Source: Trichoplusia ni
Taxonomy: Eukaryota; Arthropoda; Insecta; Lepidoptera; Noctuidae
Reading direction: 5' to 3'
Length of the DNA stretch: 64,000 nucleotides
Assembly (NCBI RefSeq): GCF_003590095.1
Contig: NC_039482.1
Coordinates: forward strand, 11,363,657-11,427,656
The position numbers and the translations under genes are program-made. Positions 46,956-60,848 of this stretch are shown piece by piece. Position 1 is the stretch's first letter; every line of letters begins with the position of its first letter. The notes beneath the pieces were generated by a model. The model worked only from the letters and a program-made list of their open reading frames with translations. It was not told the DNA's origin and did no database searches.

Positions 46956-49854
46956 AAAATATCGCAGAGCCTGTAATGTTTAGGTGACACGAACGATGAA
47001 GTTCTTCGATACGATAAACGATTTTGTATCGACTTGTGAAGGCTGAATGTTATTGTTAAACAAAATATTATTTAATGTTTGTTGATGGTAGGTACTCTAT
47101 CTATAATATTAGTTTAGGTGTGTATTTAGGTACCTAGTACCTATACAAATTTGTAGGTACTAATAAATTAGAGTGCCCGAAATTAATACATTTTCCAGTT
47201 CTAACTGAATATTTCGAATGCTGAAAGCGACTGAAGGGTAGGTAGATAAATGTTTTACATTTAGATAACAAACATTTAATTACATTTTAACTGTAAAACA
47301 ATATTTGCCTGACTGCCACATCTAATGATCGATAGCAGGTAAAATAAAAAGCTCTATGTATATATCGAACAGACTGGTGCAGGTTTACAGAAACCAGGTA
47401 TGTTTTCTTATTAATAAAATTTTGTAAAGAGAATCTTTCCGATTGTTGAAAAAATATATTGTACCGTTTATAAGCGAATAGACGAAAAGCCAACGAAATT
47501 TTATCAAGAACGCAGTAGCAGTGTGAAATAGACTCAATTTCGTTTTCAGAAAATGCTACGATGTAGCCCGTAGTCCCGCTACGGGAGATAGGGAAATACG
47601 AGAGTACATCGATCTTCAATGACGTCACTGCCATGGTTCGCCACTTGCCTACGTAATTTGCTACGACAATTTTACGCTCAGATAAGTCTATTCAGATGCA
47701 TGTAAATGCTATAAAGAGTCCTCTTTGCTCCTGCATTCATTGCCATACGGTTTCCAGTAAAAATTAGTTCAAAAGTCAAAATATCAAATCAAAAGTCAAA
47801 GTCAGAAATGTTTTCAATCAAAAAGCAATTTATTTCATTGATTTGATTGAATCACATGAATTCTAAATCGAAAACACGTTTCCTTTGATATTGGAAAACT
47901 TTTTAATCAAAATTTAAAAATATCTAGTTTGCGTTTTCCGCTAAATATAGGAAAAGTAAAATTGAACAGTCCACTCTCTTATCAGATCAAAAAAGCAAAA
48001 GTTTCAGTTTGTTAATTATATTGAGTAAATTATATCACAAGTTTCTTGAGACAAAAAAGGTTGTTTATTTTATTGGAATCTTGTTCAGTATACATTTTCG
48101 TTAATGAATTATCTGAAATTGTTTTTATTCAATTCTTTACTACAATCAGGCTGAGATAATACTCGTATATATAAAATCACATTTAGTCCCTAGAGGAAAC
48201 AAAGAAATCACGAACTAATCTAGATGAAAACAATACCATCTTTCTCATTCTTTAGCTATCAAAGTGGTATTAAGGTATTCTAAACCATACCTTCATACTT
48301 ATTAGGGTGATTTTCCAAGTTTTAGCTCCGAAGGTGCGACCTGTGACCTGACGCCCACCGAATTGATTTGACGTTAACGATAATACGGTAATACTAATTA
48401 GATTAATTAATTTCTTGTGGCAATATTGTGGGCTGGGGAATATACTATATATTTCTACTGTATTGAACGCGAAAAGTTACGAAATGTCGCGTTTATAGTA
48501 GAAAATATGTTACTGTTGGACGTATTTTAAGAAATGGTGGTGGATTAGCATAGCGGCCTTCCTTTTTTGAGGGAAGGCGGAGAAGTAGTTACACACTCTT
48601 ACCAGCTAAAACCACCGGATTCCTTTAAGACTCCAGTGATGTGTGGTATAAAGGAAGGGTCCCTAATACCACAGGATCGTTAGAGAAACTACCGCGATCC
48701 CCGGTAGATGGATACAATATGTTACCTACAGCACTATACAATAATAATATCTGAAATATCTGGTAATATAAGGATACATTATTCTCCGCCATGTTATTAA
48801 ATTATGTTGAACAATTTACATTACTACTGTAAATAGCATGGGAACATATGCTAAGATAAAAGACTTTGGCAAGCGAAATAACAATGATAAAAGGTAAAAA
48901 AATACTGTTTTGGTTTTATCTAAATTAAAACTTATTTTCAGTCTAATTACCGGTAATCTACAAAAATAAACTACAAAGCAAGTAATATAAAAGAGAGCTA
49001 CATAACCAAAAACATTATAATAAAATAATCTTTTATTTCAGTATCATTACAAGAACGCTGAACTAGAAGCAATTCTGAATAATCCCTGGTTTTGACACGA
49101 CACTAATGAGGGCTTCAGCGTACCAATTACGCAGTTTAATAACTTTCGACCTTAATTAAAAGTCTAAAGGTCGGATTTCCAGTGTTATGGTTTTGTATAT
49201 AAAACTTCAACTATTGCGATTAGTACCCAACAGGTAGTTATGCAGTAATCAGCTTTCATTGTAGAACAATTAAATGGCTGTTTCTTTTATGCGGGTACTT
49301 TCAACACGGTATAATTAAGAACTATACTGCTAGAACTATTACACAGTATTAAATGGAAGGAAATACATGAAACCAAATGAATGAAAAGGCAGAAGTGGAA
49401 ATAAGTAGAAAAGTATAGGACCCGGGGAAAAGCTACGCCGATTGGATCCCAGCACTTAAACTTGATGATGACGACTGAGAATAAATTCACTGACTGAGAA
49501 TACACGAACAAACTGAACTGTAGTACCGTAGAACCAAAATGATATTAGTATTTAAAAATTCAAATCATATTTTTTGAGGCAGACATTGGTCATCAGTAGA
49601 CATATATTATAGAGCCCATATTCAGGTACAAAGACATCACAGGTCTGGGGTTGAGTCTTCAAGGCTTGGCTGAATAAAAGACGTAACAGCAGCTAAGAGA
49701 GGCTTTCACCCGTAAAACCACTTTTGATCTGTCATCTTTCAAGCTCAACAGGCAAGCGGTGGGGCTTTCCTCTTCTCTTGTATCAAAAAAGCGAAACAAT
49801 ATGCTGTGATAGAATGCCTTTGATAACTAATATAATAGAATCTTTATACTATAA

Positions 49855-49985
49855 ATTAACTGTTAACGACTCCTAAACGGCTGGACCGATTTGAATGTTT
49901 TTTTGGATGCGTTTTGATGATGCCCTGGATTCTCTAGTTTTACAAATCAACGCGGCAAAAGTTGACAGCAGGAGAGAGCAGGTTG
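49855..49985 (+). repeat. dispersed repeat fragment
   Basis: TAACGACTCCTAAACGGCTG followed by GACCGATTTGAATGTTTTTT and ATGCGTTTTGATGATGCC, then CAACGCGGCAAAAGTTGACA. The 'cctaaacggctggaccgattt' phrase is widespread in lepidopteran mobile-element remnants. Confidence 0.5.
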
Positions 49986-50494
49986 AGTAAAATTGACACC
50001 ATATTAGCTATAAATGTTGATGGTTTGTGTATTACAAAGTACCTCATTTGGCTTGAAACTGGAAGGTTTCAATTGTTCCTGTTCCTGTACCGCCCGATAA
50101 CTTAATGGCGCTTTTGTATACAGAGGTCAAAGAAACACAATGCTATCATTCTGTTTGTAATGTGAGGTTTTATAACGGTTAAGCGGGAGTTTTAACCGAA
50201 ATGTTGCCAAGCAGAAATTGAAAATTATTGTCAACGTTTTTTACACGTGCCGCAGTATGTGAAATGTATATTTTCAACTTGGATGTTCTGGTTACAAGCT
50301 CCATTCCGTGAAGCTAAAGAGAAAAAACGAAATAATTAAACTGAAACCTTTTCACTTAAAGTAATGATAAAGTTTTATCTTATCTTAACCTGCTCCGTAC
50401 AATTAAGCCGAAGAAAAACAAATCGAAAAACAAAAGTTATAAATAAATTTGTGGTATCCCGCTATAATTTAAATTGTTTAGCTATCACGGTACA

Positions 50495-50600
50495 TTTTGA
50501 CAGACGAACAGACAGACGTGCAGACAGCACAACCTGAGTTATAAAGTTTCGTTTTTAGCCTTTGGGTGGAGACAGGATTATTCCCCTTAAACCATTAAAA
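50495..50600 (+). repeat. retroelement tail fragment
   Basis: TTTTGACAGACGAACAGACA and the following CCTGAGTTATAAAGTTTCGTTT...TTTGGGTGGA phrase belong to the same kind of repeat tail as 25965-26035, more degraded. Confidence 0.45.
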
Positions 50601-53014
50601 TAAAAAATTGAAATGTAACATACCCTAAACTCTTTCTCTAATCAAAATGTAGGTAATCATACCTAAAATAAAGCACTATACTTGTTAATATTATTAATAA
50701 TCGATGCCGACTTCGAAGCGAAACAAAGAAAAGTGCAGCTGCATTTTCATGCAAAATTTAACACCTTATGAATAGCTTTCCTCACAGATTCGCTTTACTA
50801 ATCCCATTTATTATTGGGATATTTATTTGCAGGTACAGTGTTAATATTCAACATTTCAGCCGTCACCGACAATATTTTAAGCACCTTTCTATGGAAATGA
50901 ATATCGTTACTCTCAAAGGGTCGAGGGTGGTCGTTTTTTTTATTATTATTAACAGTATCTTTTGTATACCACATAAATATTTTTTTTTTAAGAAAACCAT
51001 CAATTTTCTCAATGCCTCTCCATATGAAAAAAAAATTGTTAGCAGATCCAATTTTTTTTCGGAATAACAATTGCTATTGACTATTGATTACTGCTTTTTA
51101 TACATTTATTTTATTTTTCAGGCATATGTAATATACGGGTATAATATGGGTACCTGAACAATGTTAGCTCCAGAACACTCCAACAAGATCACTATTGACC
51201 GAATTGCTCTATGTGCACTTTCGCTTGCATAACGTTTACGTGGGTGGAGTGACCAATACATGTATGTATATGACCACGTTTTAATGTAAATTTAGAATAC
51301 TATATTTCATTATAATCTATCTTATACAATATTGAACATTTTATGTATTTTTATATAGAGTGGACTTTAAGTCGTCGATAAAAGGGTAGAGTCTTTATAT
51401 TTATTGGGTGTATGAAAAAGAGAGATTTCTTTTTGCCAGGTATGCCCACGTTTTATGAAGCCCTTATTTTTTATCCCGCCTTTACCCATGCCTGTCACAG
51501 TATAAGTTTACGATGTCCACACAAAGTCACGTTCCATAACAGATGGAACTAAATTTTATGTACGCATAAAACCCGAAAATAAACATGTAGAGCGATCGAC
51601 CTGTAGCTTCACTTATCCATAATAAGATCAGTTTTTCAGAAATATGGAAGGCAAGATAGGAAATTTTCTCGTAAGTAGAAAATAGATTAGAAGCCAAAAC
51701 CATTAAAAACCCGTTTATTAAATTCAATAAATTTAAATATATTTTTTTCATTATTTATACGACAATTTGTTTTATATAAATATTTGTGACTGATAAGCAG
51801 AGTTCCGTAAAGAAAATGATAAAAAATACTACATACTAACACAAAAGAGAATGTATCATGCAAAAACTGGGTAAAGCCCAAATAAAAACAAATAACTAGC
51901 TAAGGCATCACACTAGACTTACCTGTTAATATATTATCCTAAAACAACGATATTTCTACGTACAATCGATATACACTATAACAATTGACATGAAACGTTC
52001 AACTAAACTAATCGTATGTTGTCTTTCAGTAAGACTATTTGACTACTACATTTTTCACGCCAGCCGGGTCGCCCGGCGGCGTTGAATGTCCTTTACATCA
52101 CTGACACTAAGTAAAATTATTATTTTTTGATAAAAAACCACCTTTGGACAAACTGAGCATGCGCGAACCCTCGCCAATTGGACCAGAGCTCGCGTATTGG
52201 AAAGCATTAGACCCAATTGGTATGCGGTGCACATACACCCGTATTTTGTTACGAAAATATCATTTACAATGCATTAAACCTCTAAGTACATCCGCTTCGA
52301 TATTAAATGATGTGTTTCCATACATTCATATCATTTCGCTGTCAGTTCTGTTAGAATTCGTGTGTCGTGACGCCTTGCATGTATAGAGACGCTTGCGCGA
52401 AGCATCGATCGATAGAACCACATGTACAGCTGCAATAGGTCCGGTAACAATGCCGGGATTAAATGAAAAGCTGTCTTGTGAGGTCGACATAAGGTGTAGT
52501 TAACATTGATCTTAGGTCCTAAGGACAGCGGCTCATTCATGAAAGTAAAACAAATTGTTTACTCTGCAAATAAATGTCAATAAAGTTCAGATTGGTTGTG
52601 TCAACCAATACAAAGCCGTTGGTATTTACAATTTAAAGAGTCCTGTAGCCTTTCGGATAGGTCATAGTGGGAACTACGAAGGATGCGACCCGAAGGTGTA
52701 TTTACGTCGAGTCTTTTATAGCCAAGGTGGGACTGTAGGGTACAAAGTACACTATTGTAGTATCGGGGGTCATTTGTACATTTAAAACAATAAACTAAAA
52801 GAGCAGATATTAGGATAGATGATTTTTGTAGGCCTAAAATGTTATCGATTGTTGTTAACGTTTAAGTATATAATTCGTAATTGGCATTCTGTTTTAAACT
52901 AAAGGAACTGAACCTCTAAAAGACTTGCAATTGTGGAAGCGAGGCAGCGCTCTACACGAATTATAGCAACATCCCTTCCTTGCGTTTTGACCAGTGACCA
53001 AGACCAGATGTAAG

Positions 53015-53136
53015 TTATTAAATGATGTAACGGTTTACTCACGCGTATTTATCCGGGTAAGGACTCCGGTTGGGTCCGAAACTAGTAGGGCTACCCCGAT
53101 AAATACGCGTGAGTAAACCGTTACATCATTTAATAA
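53015..53136. repeat. 39-bp perfect inverted repeat, fold-back element
   Basis: 53015-53053 and 53098-53136 are exact reverse complements (start TTATTAAATGATGTAACGG, end ACGCGTATTTATC), with a 44-bp GC-richer spacer that carries GGACTCCGGTTGGGTCCGAA. One mismatch further in, pairing resumes for five bases (GGGTA). The phrase 'cgataaatacgcgtgagtaaaccgttac' also looks like part of a known moth repeat, so this may be an inverted pair of repeat ends. Confidence 0.8.
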
Positions 53137-55829
53137 TGAATCATTCTCACGACAGTTACTATCAAAATACCAGATGTAAGTGTCTAAGCTGAAGATAGAC
53201 CACCTGAACAAAGTAATATTAAAAAAAAACGTCGGGTAATGCAAAATCGAAGATATATTTTAAGAATTTTAACATCATTATTTCCATAATTCGATTTGGA
53301 AACATTAATATAAAATTTATCCCAGCTAAAAGAGATTTGTATTAAAGGTATAACCTATTCGTTCAAATGAATTATTGAATAGAGAATTAATTTCAATGCT
53401 AATGGCGTCGGGTAATGGACTGGAAGGATATACCGGCTTTCATAATTAAGTTTACATCTATTCCCCGATATGAATGCGAATAAGGATTTTACTTAATCAT
53501 CTTATTGTTCCTGTTTTCGTGTCGGTGATAGAAATATAAACTACTTGGATGAGGTAGCTTATTTAACATCAAAATCAAAATGGTCAAGTTTATGTGGAAA
53601 TTAAGCTTGCTTTGAGAGCTCATAGTAGAAGTTGCTTTCAGCATCAGCGCGCCTCCTGACTTACAAGGTAATTCTATAGCAGCTGTGAAAGTGATATGGC
53701 GTCTATATGGAGTAAAACGGTTCACTGTTTCACAACTACAAAGGTCTTACTCTAAGACCTGGTGGTAGCCCCTTAGCTATACAAGCACTAAGAGTCAAAC
53801 AAGACCTATTCTAATTGAGTCAGGAGTACCCTTAGGACAGAACGGGTTTCGGAAGGATCTATGACTATTTACTTAGGTACGAAAGCGACAAGGCTTCAAG
53901 GGATCCACTTCTTCTAATTAAATTTACCAACGCCTTTATGTTCTATTTTTACGATTACTTGGAAATTGATTTACTTAAAGAAATTCTTTCTTAGGTGAAG
54001 TTTATCAGAACTGTCAGAAGCAGTTCTTCTTTTCGATGAAGCGTAAATACCGTTATGAGGTTTATATAAATATTGTTTGGAGTTTTAGGTAAATCCGTTG
54101 CTAGGCGCTCTCCTGCTGTGTCTGTTTGTGAAGGGGTTTTGTTTAGGTAACCATAAATATTGTTAACGAGGGAAGTAGAAATTTCTGGAATTTCCGAATC
54201 GTGTTCCACTGGCGGGATGGTTTCGATTTACTTACCATACCATACCATTTGTTTGTGTATGTGTATTTGTTTTGTTTGTCTGATTGAAGTTTGGGTAGCC
54301 TTTGTTTTTCCTTGCGTGGTAGTACAGTGTGGTTGCACTATTACTGAAATAATTGGTATACATTGAAGAATTTCACTAAATCAGGATTGGTTTAAAAAAA
54401 TGGGTTTTTAGTAAACTAGTAAAGGTCCTACATATTCCATGACTACCCACATCATATTGAAAAGAGAATTTAATTTCCATTTGGTCTTTAAAAGGCACAT
54501 CGAGTGGGACATTTTATGAAAATGTATTTATTACCTGACGTTCTCATAAACATCAAACGAAATTTCGTACGAGTACATTACCGCTTGGTAAATCAATTAC
54601 CTAACATTTTAGCAGAACATTTTCTAGTACCCAAGTCCCAAGCATATTTATATTTTATACAAGATCGGCTTATGGGTTTTTGATTGAGTTACGAAGCATT
54701 AATAATTCACTCCGGCTGACGTAATATCGTGTAAGTGAGCGAGAAGACCCCGTGAATAATGTACTCAGAACTTAGGAAGCTTCACTTACAAATAAAGTTA
54801 ACGTACCTGCTTGGAAGTTTCTAGAAAGTTTTCCGTTTCGTCTTTGTTTTGTTCCCTTCCTTTCAAGGATTTTTGTAGTTCTCAAAGAAACAATGATGTG
54901 CCGTTGACACGGATGAGTAAATTGCGTCTCATAGAGATATAATTTAAGATTTTGAATTTTAGACAAATACTAGCTGACTCGGCAAACATTGTTTTTGCCA
55001 TGTACCTAAATTGTTTCTAGGGTTTTTTGGTGAAAAAACATGCTTTACAAACTTCATTTTTGGTATTGGATAACCATGAGCAAAACCACCTTTTTGAATT
55101 TATTAAAAATATATCTTGAAGAAAAACGTGAGCAAAAGCTAAAAAGCAAAATCTAAGTCGTTGGAAAAACACAGGACAATTATTCAATATAGCTTCTATC
55201 AACAATCTAAATGGAAAATCTACGAGTATTTTTTATATTTTCCCTTAATCGTTCGGAATAACTAAGAACTAATAATAAGAGAAAAGTCTTACGTCTGTAA
55301 CGACCTTCGTTACGTTACCTGGCAACAGTGAGCTAGGACGAGGACGCGACCTTAGATAAGGGCGTAGCGTAGTACTCATTTTTGATGAAGATTGATTTGT
55401 GTTTGTATAGAGGTGCCCGCTATATCTTAGACTAAGTAGGAATGAGTTTATAATAATAGGCACATGGTATCCGTCGCACGTTTGCACGCAAAGGGTAAAA
55501 GCGAACGCGTGACTAAGGCCCCGCTGCCTGTCATTAGGCTGAATCTCATGAACCACGATTCCCAGACATTCGAAATATTCACAGATGCTGTATTTTTGTT
55601 GCCGCCATCCAAATAATGAAAATCTAAATCGACGGTTGGTGCGAGCATAGCATTTGTGAGTGAGCGAGTCCCTTTGAAATATTATTATTTCTTTAGCTTA
55701 CACATATACCCGATTCATGACAACAGTTTCTTTTTGGCAACCTTTGCTGATAAAATACTAGCAGAGATACAACTTGTACAAACAATCCAAAATTTGAAAC
55801 AGGGTAGACATAATCCTGTGTATTAAGGA

Positions 55830-55960
55830 TTGCAACCCATTGCCATACACCGACAAAAAAACGCGGATGACGGCGGTTCAGGTTTAGTCAGTAAGAGTCT
55901 GACACTACCCATTTCCTCCCCCAAGGGAGTGGGTGTCTATGAGGATTCCCCCGCTTTAAC
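55830..55960 (+). repeat. dispersed repeat fragment, related to 35240-35335
   Basis: CCATTGCCATACACCGACAA, GGCGGTTCAGGTTTAGTCAG, TAAGAGTCTGACACTACCCA and TATGAGGATTCCCCCGC follow the order of an abundant moth repeat. This copy is more complete than the one in PDZD8 intron 3. Confidence 0.65.
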
Positions 55961-56038
55961 AAAAAAAAAATTACACATAATCCTAGGGAAATAAAATACA
56001 AGGATGTTAACTGTTTAACATTTAATTCGTGGTAATAA

Positions 56039-56044
56039 TTTATT
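56039..56044 (-). terminator. polyadenylation signal of Pgk
   Basis: AATAAA on the minus strand, 196 nt after the Pgk stop codon. It is the first canonical signal I see downstream and gives a short 3' UTR. Confidence 0.55.
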
Positions 56045-56239
56045 ACACTATGCCGTACATATGAGACATTTTTGTTGACTAAAACTTAACTTATAATGTA
56101 ATTTACATACATATCACTTAAATAGATCATAATTTCTTGATTTCATTCGATTTCCAAATAGAACAATTACATATACAACAGGTATACAACGCTAATAAGC
56201 AAATATATATTTTTAGAATATCATATCTTTGCTTAAAAT

Positions 56240-59200
56240 TTATGCGTCAGATAAAGCGGCAACACCAGGGAGTACTTTACCTGAAAAATAAAAATAAATT
56301 AGTATATATATTTTGAAGTTTTGTACTACGAACTCTAACTAAAACTAGATATTATTAACTGGTACTAGATTTGATCAACTGGACTAATGAATATTTTGAA
56401 CAGACAGACAAAATACTTATTGACGACGACTAAAGATTTTAAGTCTTTGTTATCCCAGCACTACGTAAACTACGAGAGATACTCTAAAATACACGTTGGA
56501 ACCCTAATCTACAATTTTAATTAGATTTATTAATTAATCAAAATCAATTAATACTACCAATACATTTACTAAATTTCAATTACTACCGGACGACATAGGA
56601 CCTACATTACACAGTACACAATAAAAAAAAGACAACAATTCTACCAAACAAAATAAAAATATAAGGAAAATTAAAGTTACTTATGACAAGGAATCTTCAC
56701 CTTCTTTCTTCGAGTATAAATAGTGTGCGATAAATAAACACAAAAGTCTTCAACATACAAAACAAAATATCAATGAAAAGTGCTATGTATTGATCGAAGT
56801 AAAGCTTTCATTCAAGAAAATATAAAAGTAAATTGTGCAGTTAAATGTCTTGCATTCATTACGCGTCATGGGGTATAAACAGGGTCTACAAATGGCCTAC
56901 GAGGGCCTTCTATGCACTTGTAGAAGAGAGTAATGAGGTGTCTCGCTTCCACAATTGCATTAGTAGCTATTTTAAATTTTCGAGATAAGCCCTAATCTCT
57001 TAATACACCCACAAACGCGTTAAGAAGGTTCTATCAGTTATTATTTTAAGTGACGGCGATAAGTCCTCTTAAACTACAATCGCGGTGAGAAGGTGCACTT
57101 TGCCCTAGGTACGCGATATTAAACCTTATGAACTCACCTTCGAGCAATTCTAGGGAGGCGCCACCGCCGGTGGACACGTGCGACACCTTGTCCTCGGTGC
57201 CCCACTTGGCGCAGCAGGTCGCTGTGTCACCTCCACCTGTTGCCAATTATATGATAGAATATATTCTAAGAAGTGAAACTATTGACGGAAGCATGATATA
57301 AAAAGCAGCTGAAAACGATTGAGCAAAATATGTATATCCCTTGTTTGTCAAGTCAAATGTTGAGAATAAAAACCTTTTAGAAGAACGTCTAGCATTGGAG
57401 AAGCTGTCATTCATTGGCCTAGCCTTTTCCCAACTATGTTGGGGTCGGCTACCAGTCTAACCGGTTTCAGCTAAGTACCAGTGTTTTACAACGAGCGACT
57501 GCCTATCTGACCTCCTCAACCCAGTTACCTGGGCAACACGATACCCCTTGGTTAGACTGGTTGTCAGACTTTTCAAGCTTCTGACTACCTGTAACGACTG
57601 TCAAAGAGGTAGGAATAACAGCCGGGACCCACAATTTAACGTGCCTTCCGAAACACGGAGGAACTCGTTATGGCAAAGATGGTCACCCATCTACGGACCA
57701 ACCGCGTCAAGCATAGCTTAACCTGTGATCGTTTCACTTATTCGGTTATAGGTTAGCGACAAGCATTGGAGTGTAAGGTCCTCTCTCTTTTGCTTTTATT
57801 GCTGCCAATAATGTAAACATACCTAATTGTTTCAAAATGAACATAATTTATATTCATTCCATCATAACTTATGTTCAGAATTAAAGTCGTGACCTTAATT
57901 ACTCTGAGAATTAACTATGGTACATACCAATGATGGTGATGGTTCCATTGGTGGTTGCTTTGACGACACCGTCCATAAGAGCGCGGGTGCCTCCAGCGAA
58001 CTTCTCAAACTCGAACACACCAGCAGGGCTAAACAAAATTGCACAATACAGGATCGAATATAAGGTCTAGATTTCAACACACAGTAGTATAAAAAGTATC
58101 TGTAGAGTTAATCAAAAATGGTACCGTATTCATACAAAATAAGGTCTATTTTTATATAAGCACAGAAACGGTACACAAATTTTAAAATTTAAATATTATA
58201 TTCTAAAATATACGTACCCGTTCCATACGATGACCTTAGCTCTGGCGATGGGGTCAGCGAAAAGCTCCCTAGACTTGGGTCCAACGTCGAGACCCATCCA
58301 GCCCTCAGGGATACCGCTTTCAACGTCAGCAGTACCAGCCTAAAAAATTAAAAGTAAAATAAAAATAAAATAAGTTTTTTTTTCTTAATAATAAAAACAA
58401 CATCCATCGAATAGTTGACATTTGCTTTTAATCTATATGTTTTCTCATAGACATTAGCCTCATGGTCGTAAATTACATTATCAATGTTATCATGAATGTT
58501 ATGTCTATTAAATGTTCTAATGGATATTTATTATATCCATTGGATAAAGGTAACTGATGTAGAAAGACAGTTAGCCTTTCCTACCAAATTTGTTCACTTG
58601 CTTCCACAGATTTGAAAAAGAGTTAAAAATAAAAATGTTATATCTGAGAGTTTCAAACTTATATTTTATTTAAAAAATCCCCCTACCCATACCTATACTA
58701 ATATACCCAGGCTCATGACAAGCATTTGTGGATGCTTGTGTTTGGCGTGATTACCTCAATCACTCGTCCAAGCGTACAGTCAAAGTTTTATAAGTAAAGA
58801 CTCACCTGTGCGTTCTCATCAAACTTGTCAGCAGTGATAAAGTCTACTGGGAGGTGAACTTTGACATTGTTTTTGGCAGCTTTCTCCAAAAGCTTAGCAA
58901 CGATTTTAGCGCCCTCAGCGTCATACAAGGAGTTTCCAATCTGAAATGTATCACTTTATTAATAATATAACTGTGAAATTAAAGAAAATGAATATTCATT
59001 ATGTAAGATTGATTAAAAGATATAAACAAGGAGCCTCCAAGGTCAGAAGGGCCCTTCTTTTTTCCTTTCTAGATTTGTTATCAGATTAGGAGGCAGATGT
59101 AGAGTAATCAGACAGAGTGTAGAGTAAGAGACACAGCAGTGAGGTCACATAATAATTAAAATCCCCCTCATGAATGTCATAGTAGGATAATAACTACACG

Positions 59201-60848
59201 AAAAATATTTTATTTGTATACTTACAGCCATCCCCTTAGTTTCCTTGAGGAAGGTGTATGCCATACCACCTCCAATGATCATCTCATTAACTTTGTCAAG
59301 CAAGTTCTCAATGAGCTGAATTTTGTCCGCTACTTTAGCACCACCCAGGATGGCAAGGAATGGTCTGGAATACACATAATAAATGAAGATTCTTTCACTT
59401 AACTAAGAACAATTGAGTATTGAATGAGACCAATAAATTATGTGAAACGGGGATATTGCTTTGCTTTTGTTAACATAATTTTCATTAACTAATCAAGGTT
59501 TAAAATTAACAAAAAATTAATTTAGAAATCAATTATCAACGATTTTAAGACATGCTGTATAAAAAGTAATAATTTACCTTTCAGGCTCATGTAATGCCTT
59601 AGCGAAGTACTGCAGTTCCTTCTTGAGTAAGAAGCCACTGGCCCTCTGCTCAAAGCCCTCACCCATCATGGAGCTGTGGGCCCTGTGGGCTGTACCTGTT
59701 ACCAATAAAACAAGTAAATTAGAGTTTACTCTATTTCATCCACATCTCTATTATTATTATTTATTATTTTATGACTCCCACACTAAGGAATTTAATTTTT
59801 GCAAGCAATTGGAGATCTACTACTAGAGCATTTCTGACAATCTTATATTCTAAAGTGTTCTCTGTTTTTTCTGTTGATACAATGAATTTTGTCCTGATGA
59901 AAATATATTTAATAATTGTAGTTAAGTTGAATATGTATTTATAGAATACCAAAATCTTATCTGAAATTTTATTACGAGGCCTTCAAATATACAATACCTA
60001 CTATTAAACAAGCCAACTTACCAAATGCATCATTGATATAGACATCACCAAGTTTCCTCAGACTGGTCCTGAATGCCTTGACCTTCTCAGGGTCAGCCTT
60101 GGCCTTAGCACCGGAGGCATCAATACCCTTGCCTTCCTCCTCAATGTGGAACCGCAGGTTTTCCAACAGGATGATAGATCCTGGGGCAGGGTCCGCACAG
60201 GCAGCTTCCACCTCAGGACCAACACAATCTGCGAGGAATGTTACATCCCTGAAACATAATATGTTTTAAAGTTAAAAAGATTGTTATTATTATTACTTAA
60301 ATAAGAATTAGTAATTTGTCAATGCTTTTATTATAATTATTTATTATAAAGTGCGTAGTGGACTATCATGTTGAACTTTATATAGTTTAATTATCAGAAT
60401 GTTTTATAAACATGACTTATCAGTCTGATCAGAAACTCATTAAATATTGTTAAGGACATTGAAAGCCATTTTTCAAGCAATATAGTACTTACTTGTTTAG
60501 GAGCTTCTTGAGCTCTTCGGCGACCGGCTTCAACGTATATTTAAGATTCGCTTGACCATCCGGCCTGCCGAGATGTGACATAAGAACGACAGACTTGGCA
60601 CCCTTTTCCAATGCATATTTTACAGAATCCAATGCAGCTACGATGCGCTGGTTGTTGGTGATGACTCCTTCTTTCAATGGAACGTTGAAGTCTACCCTAA
60701 AATCATACAATTTATTTTTAATTAAGTAATTAGTAGATTTAGCGCAAACTTTGACTTTAAGTGGATTTTAAGTTACTATTACTAACCTCATAAGCACACG
60801 CTTGCCGGCTAGGTTAAGGGCATCAATACTTAGTTTGTTTAAAGCCAT
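56240..60848 (-). CDS. Pgk: phosphoglycerate kinase, complete (10 exons)
   Basis: Catalyses 1,3-bisphosphoglycerate + ADP to 3-phosphoglycerate + ATP in cytosolic glycolysis. Exons 5' to 3': 60848-60787, 60696-60493, 60248-60022, 59695-59578, 59364-59226, 58940-58806, 58339-58218, 58028-57928, 57236-57138, 56280-56240 (TAA). Phases agree throughout; total 1248 nt, 415 residues, the normal eukaryotic length. Signatures in order: MRVDFNVPL (3PG-binding N-domain), LMSHLGRPDG, LLENLRFHIEEEGKG, DVYINDAFGTAHRAHSSM, FLAILGGAKVADKIQLIENL, IIGGGMAYTFLK, GNSLYDAEGAKI, VIVWNGPAGVFEFEKFA, and GGGDTATCCAKWG...VSTGGGASLELLEGK (nucleotide-binding C-domain). The usual catalytic arginine, Lys and Gly-rich motifs are present. 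Intron 8 carries a dispersed repeat copy (57412-57775). Start chosen at the first ATG of the family N-terminus MALNKLSIDALNL. Confidence 0.96.
57412..57775 (+). repeat. dispersed moth repeat, copy B
   Basis: Nearly identical to copy A at 24685-25060 over about 360 bp, including GTCGGCTACCAGTCTAACCG, TACCTGGGCAACACGATACC and CCGAAACACGGAGGAACTCG. It begins with CATTGGCCTAGCCTTTTCCC. It lies in Pgk intron 8, antisense to the gene. The two copies differ by scattered substitutions only. Confidence 0.87.

Larger units (their letters stand above)
43595..56239. other. 12.6-kb intergenic stretch between PDZD8 and Pgk
   Basis: No gene was recognised. All open frames are short, AT-rich and without family resemblance, including the longest (115 codons, minus strand, 47287-47634). 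The interval holds several repeat pieces listed separately, a GC-richer unrecognised patch at about 48535-48720, and the 5' regulatory region of PDZD8 at its left edge. Confidence 0.5.

Noticed and set aside
47287..47634. 115-codon minus-strand open frame in the desert
   Set aside because: No domain, no splice context, no resemblance to a known family; consistent with chance or repeat relic.
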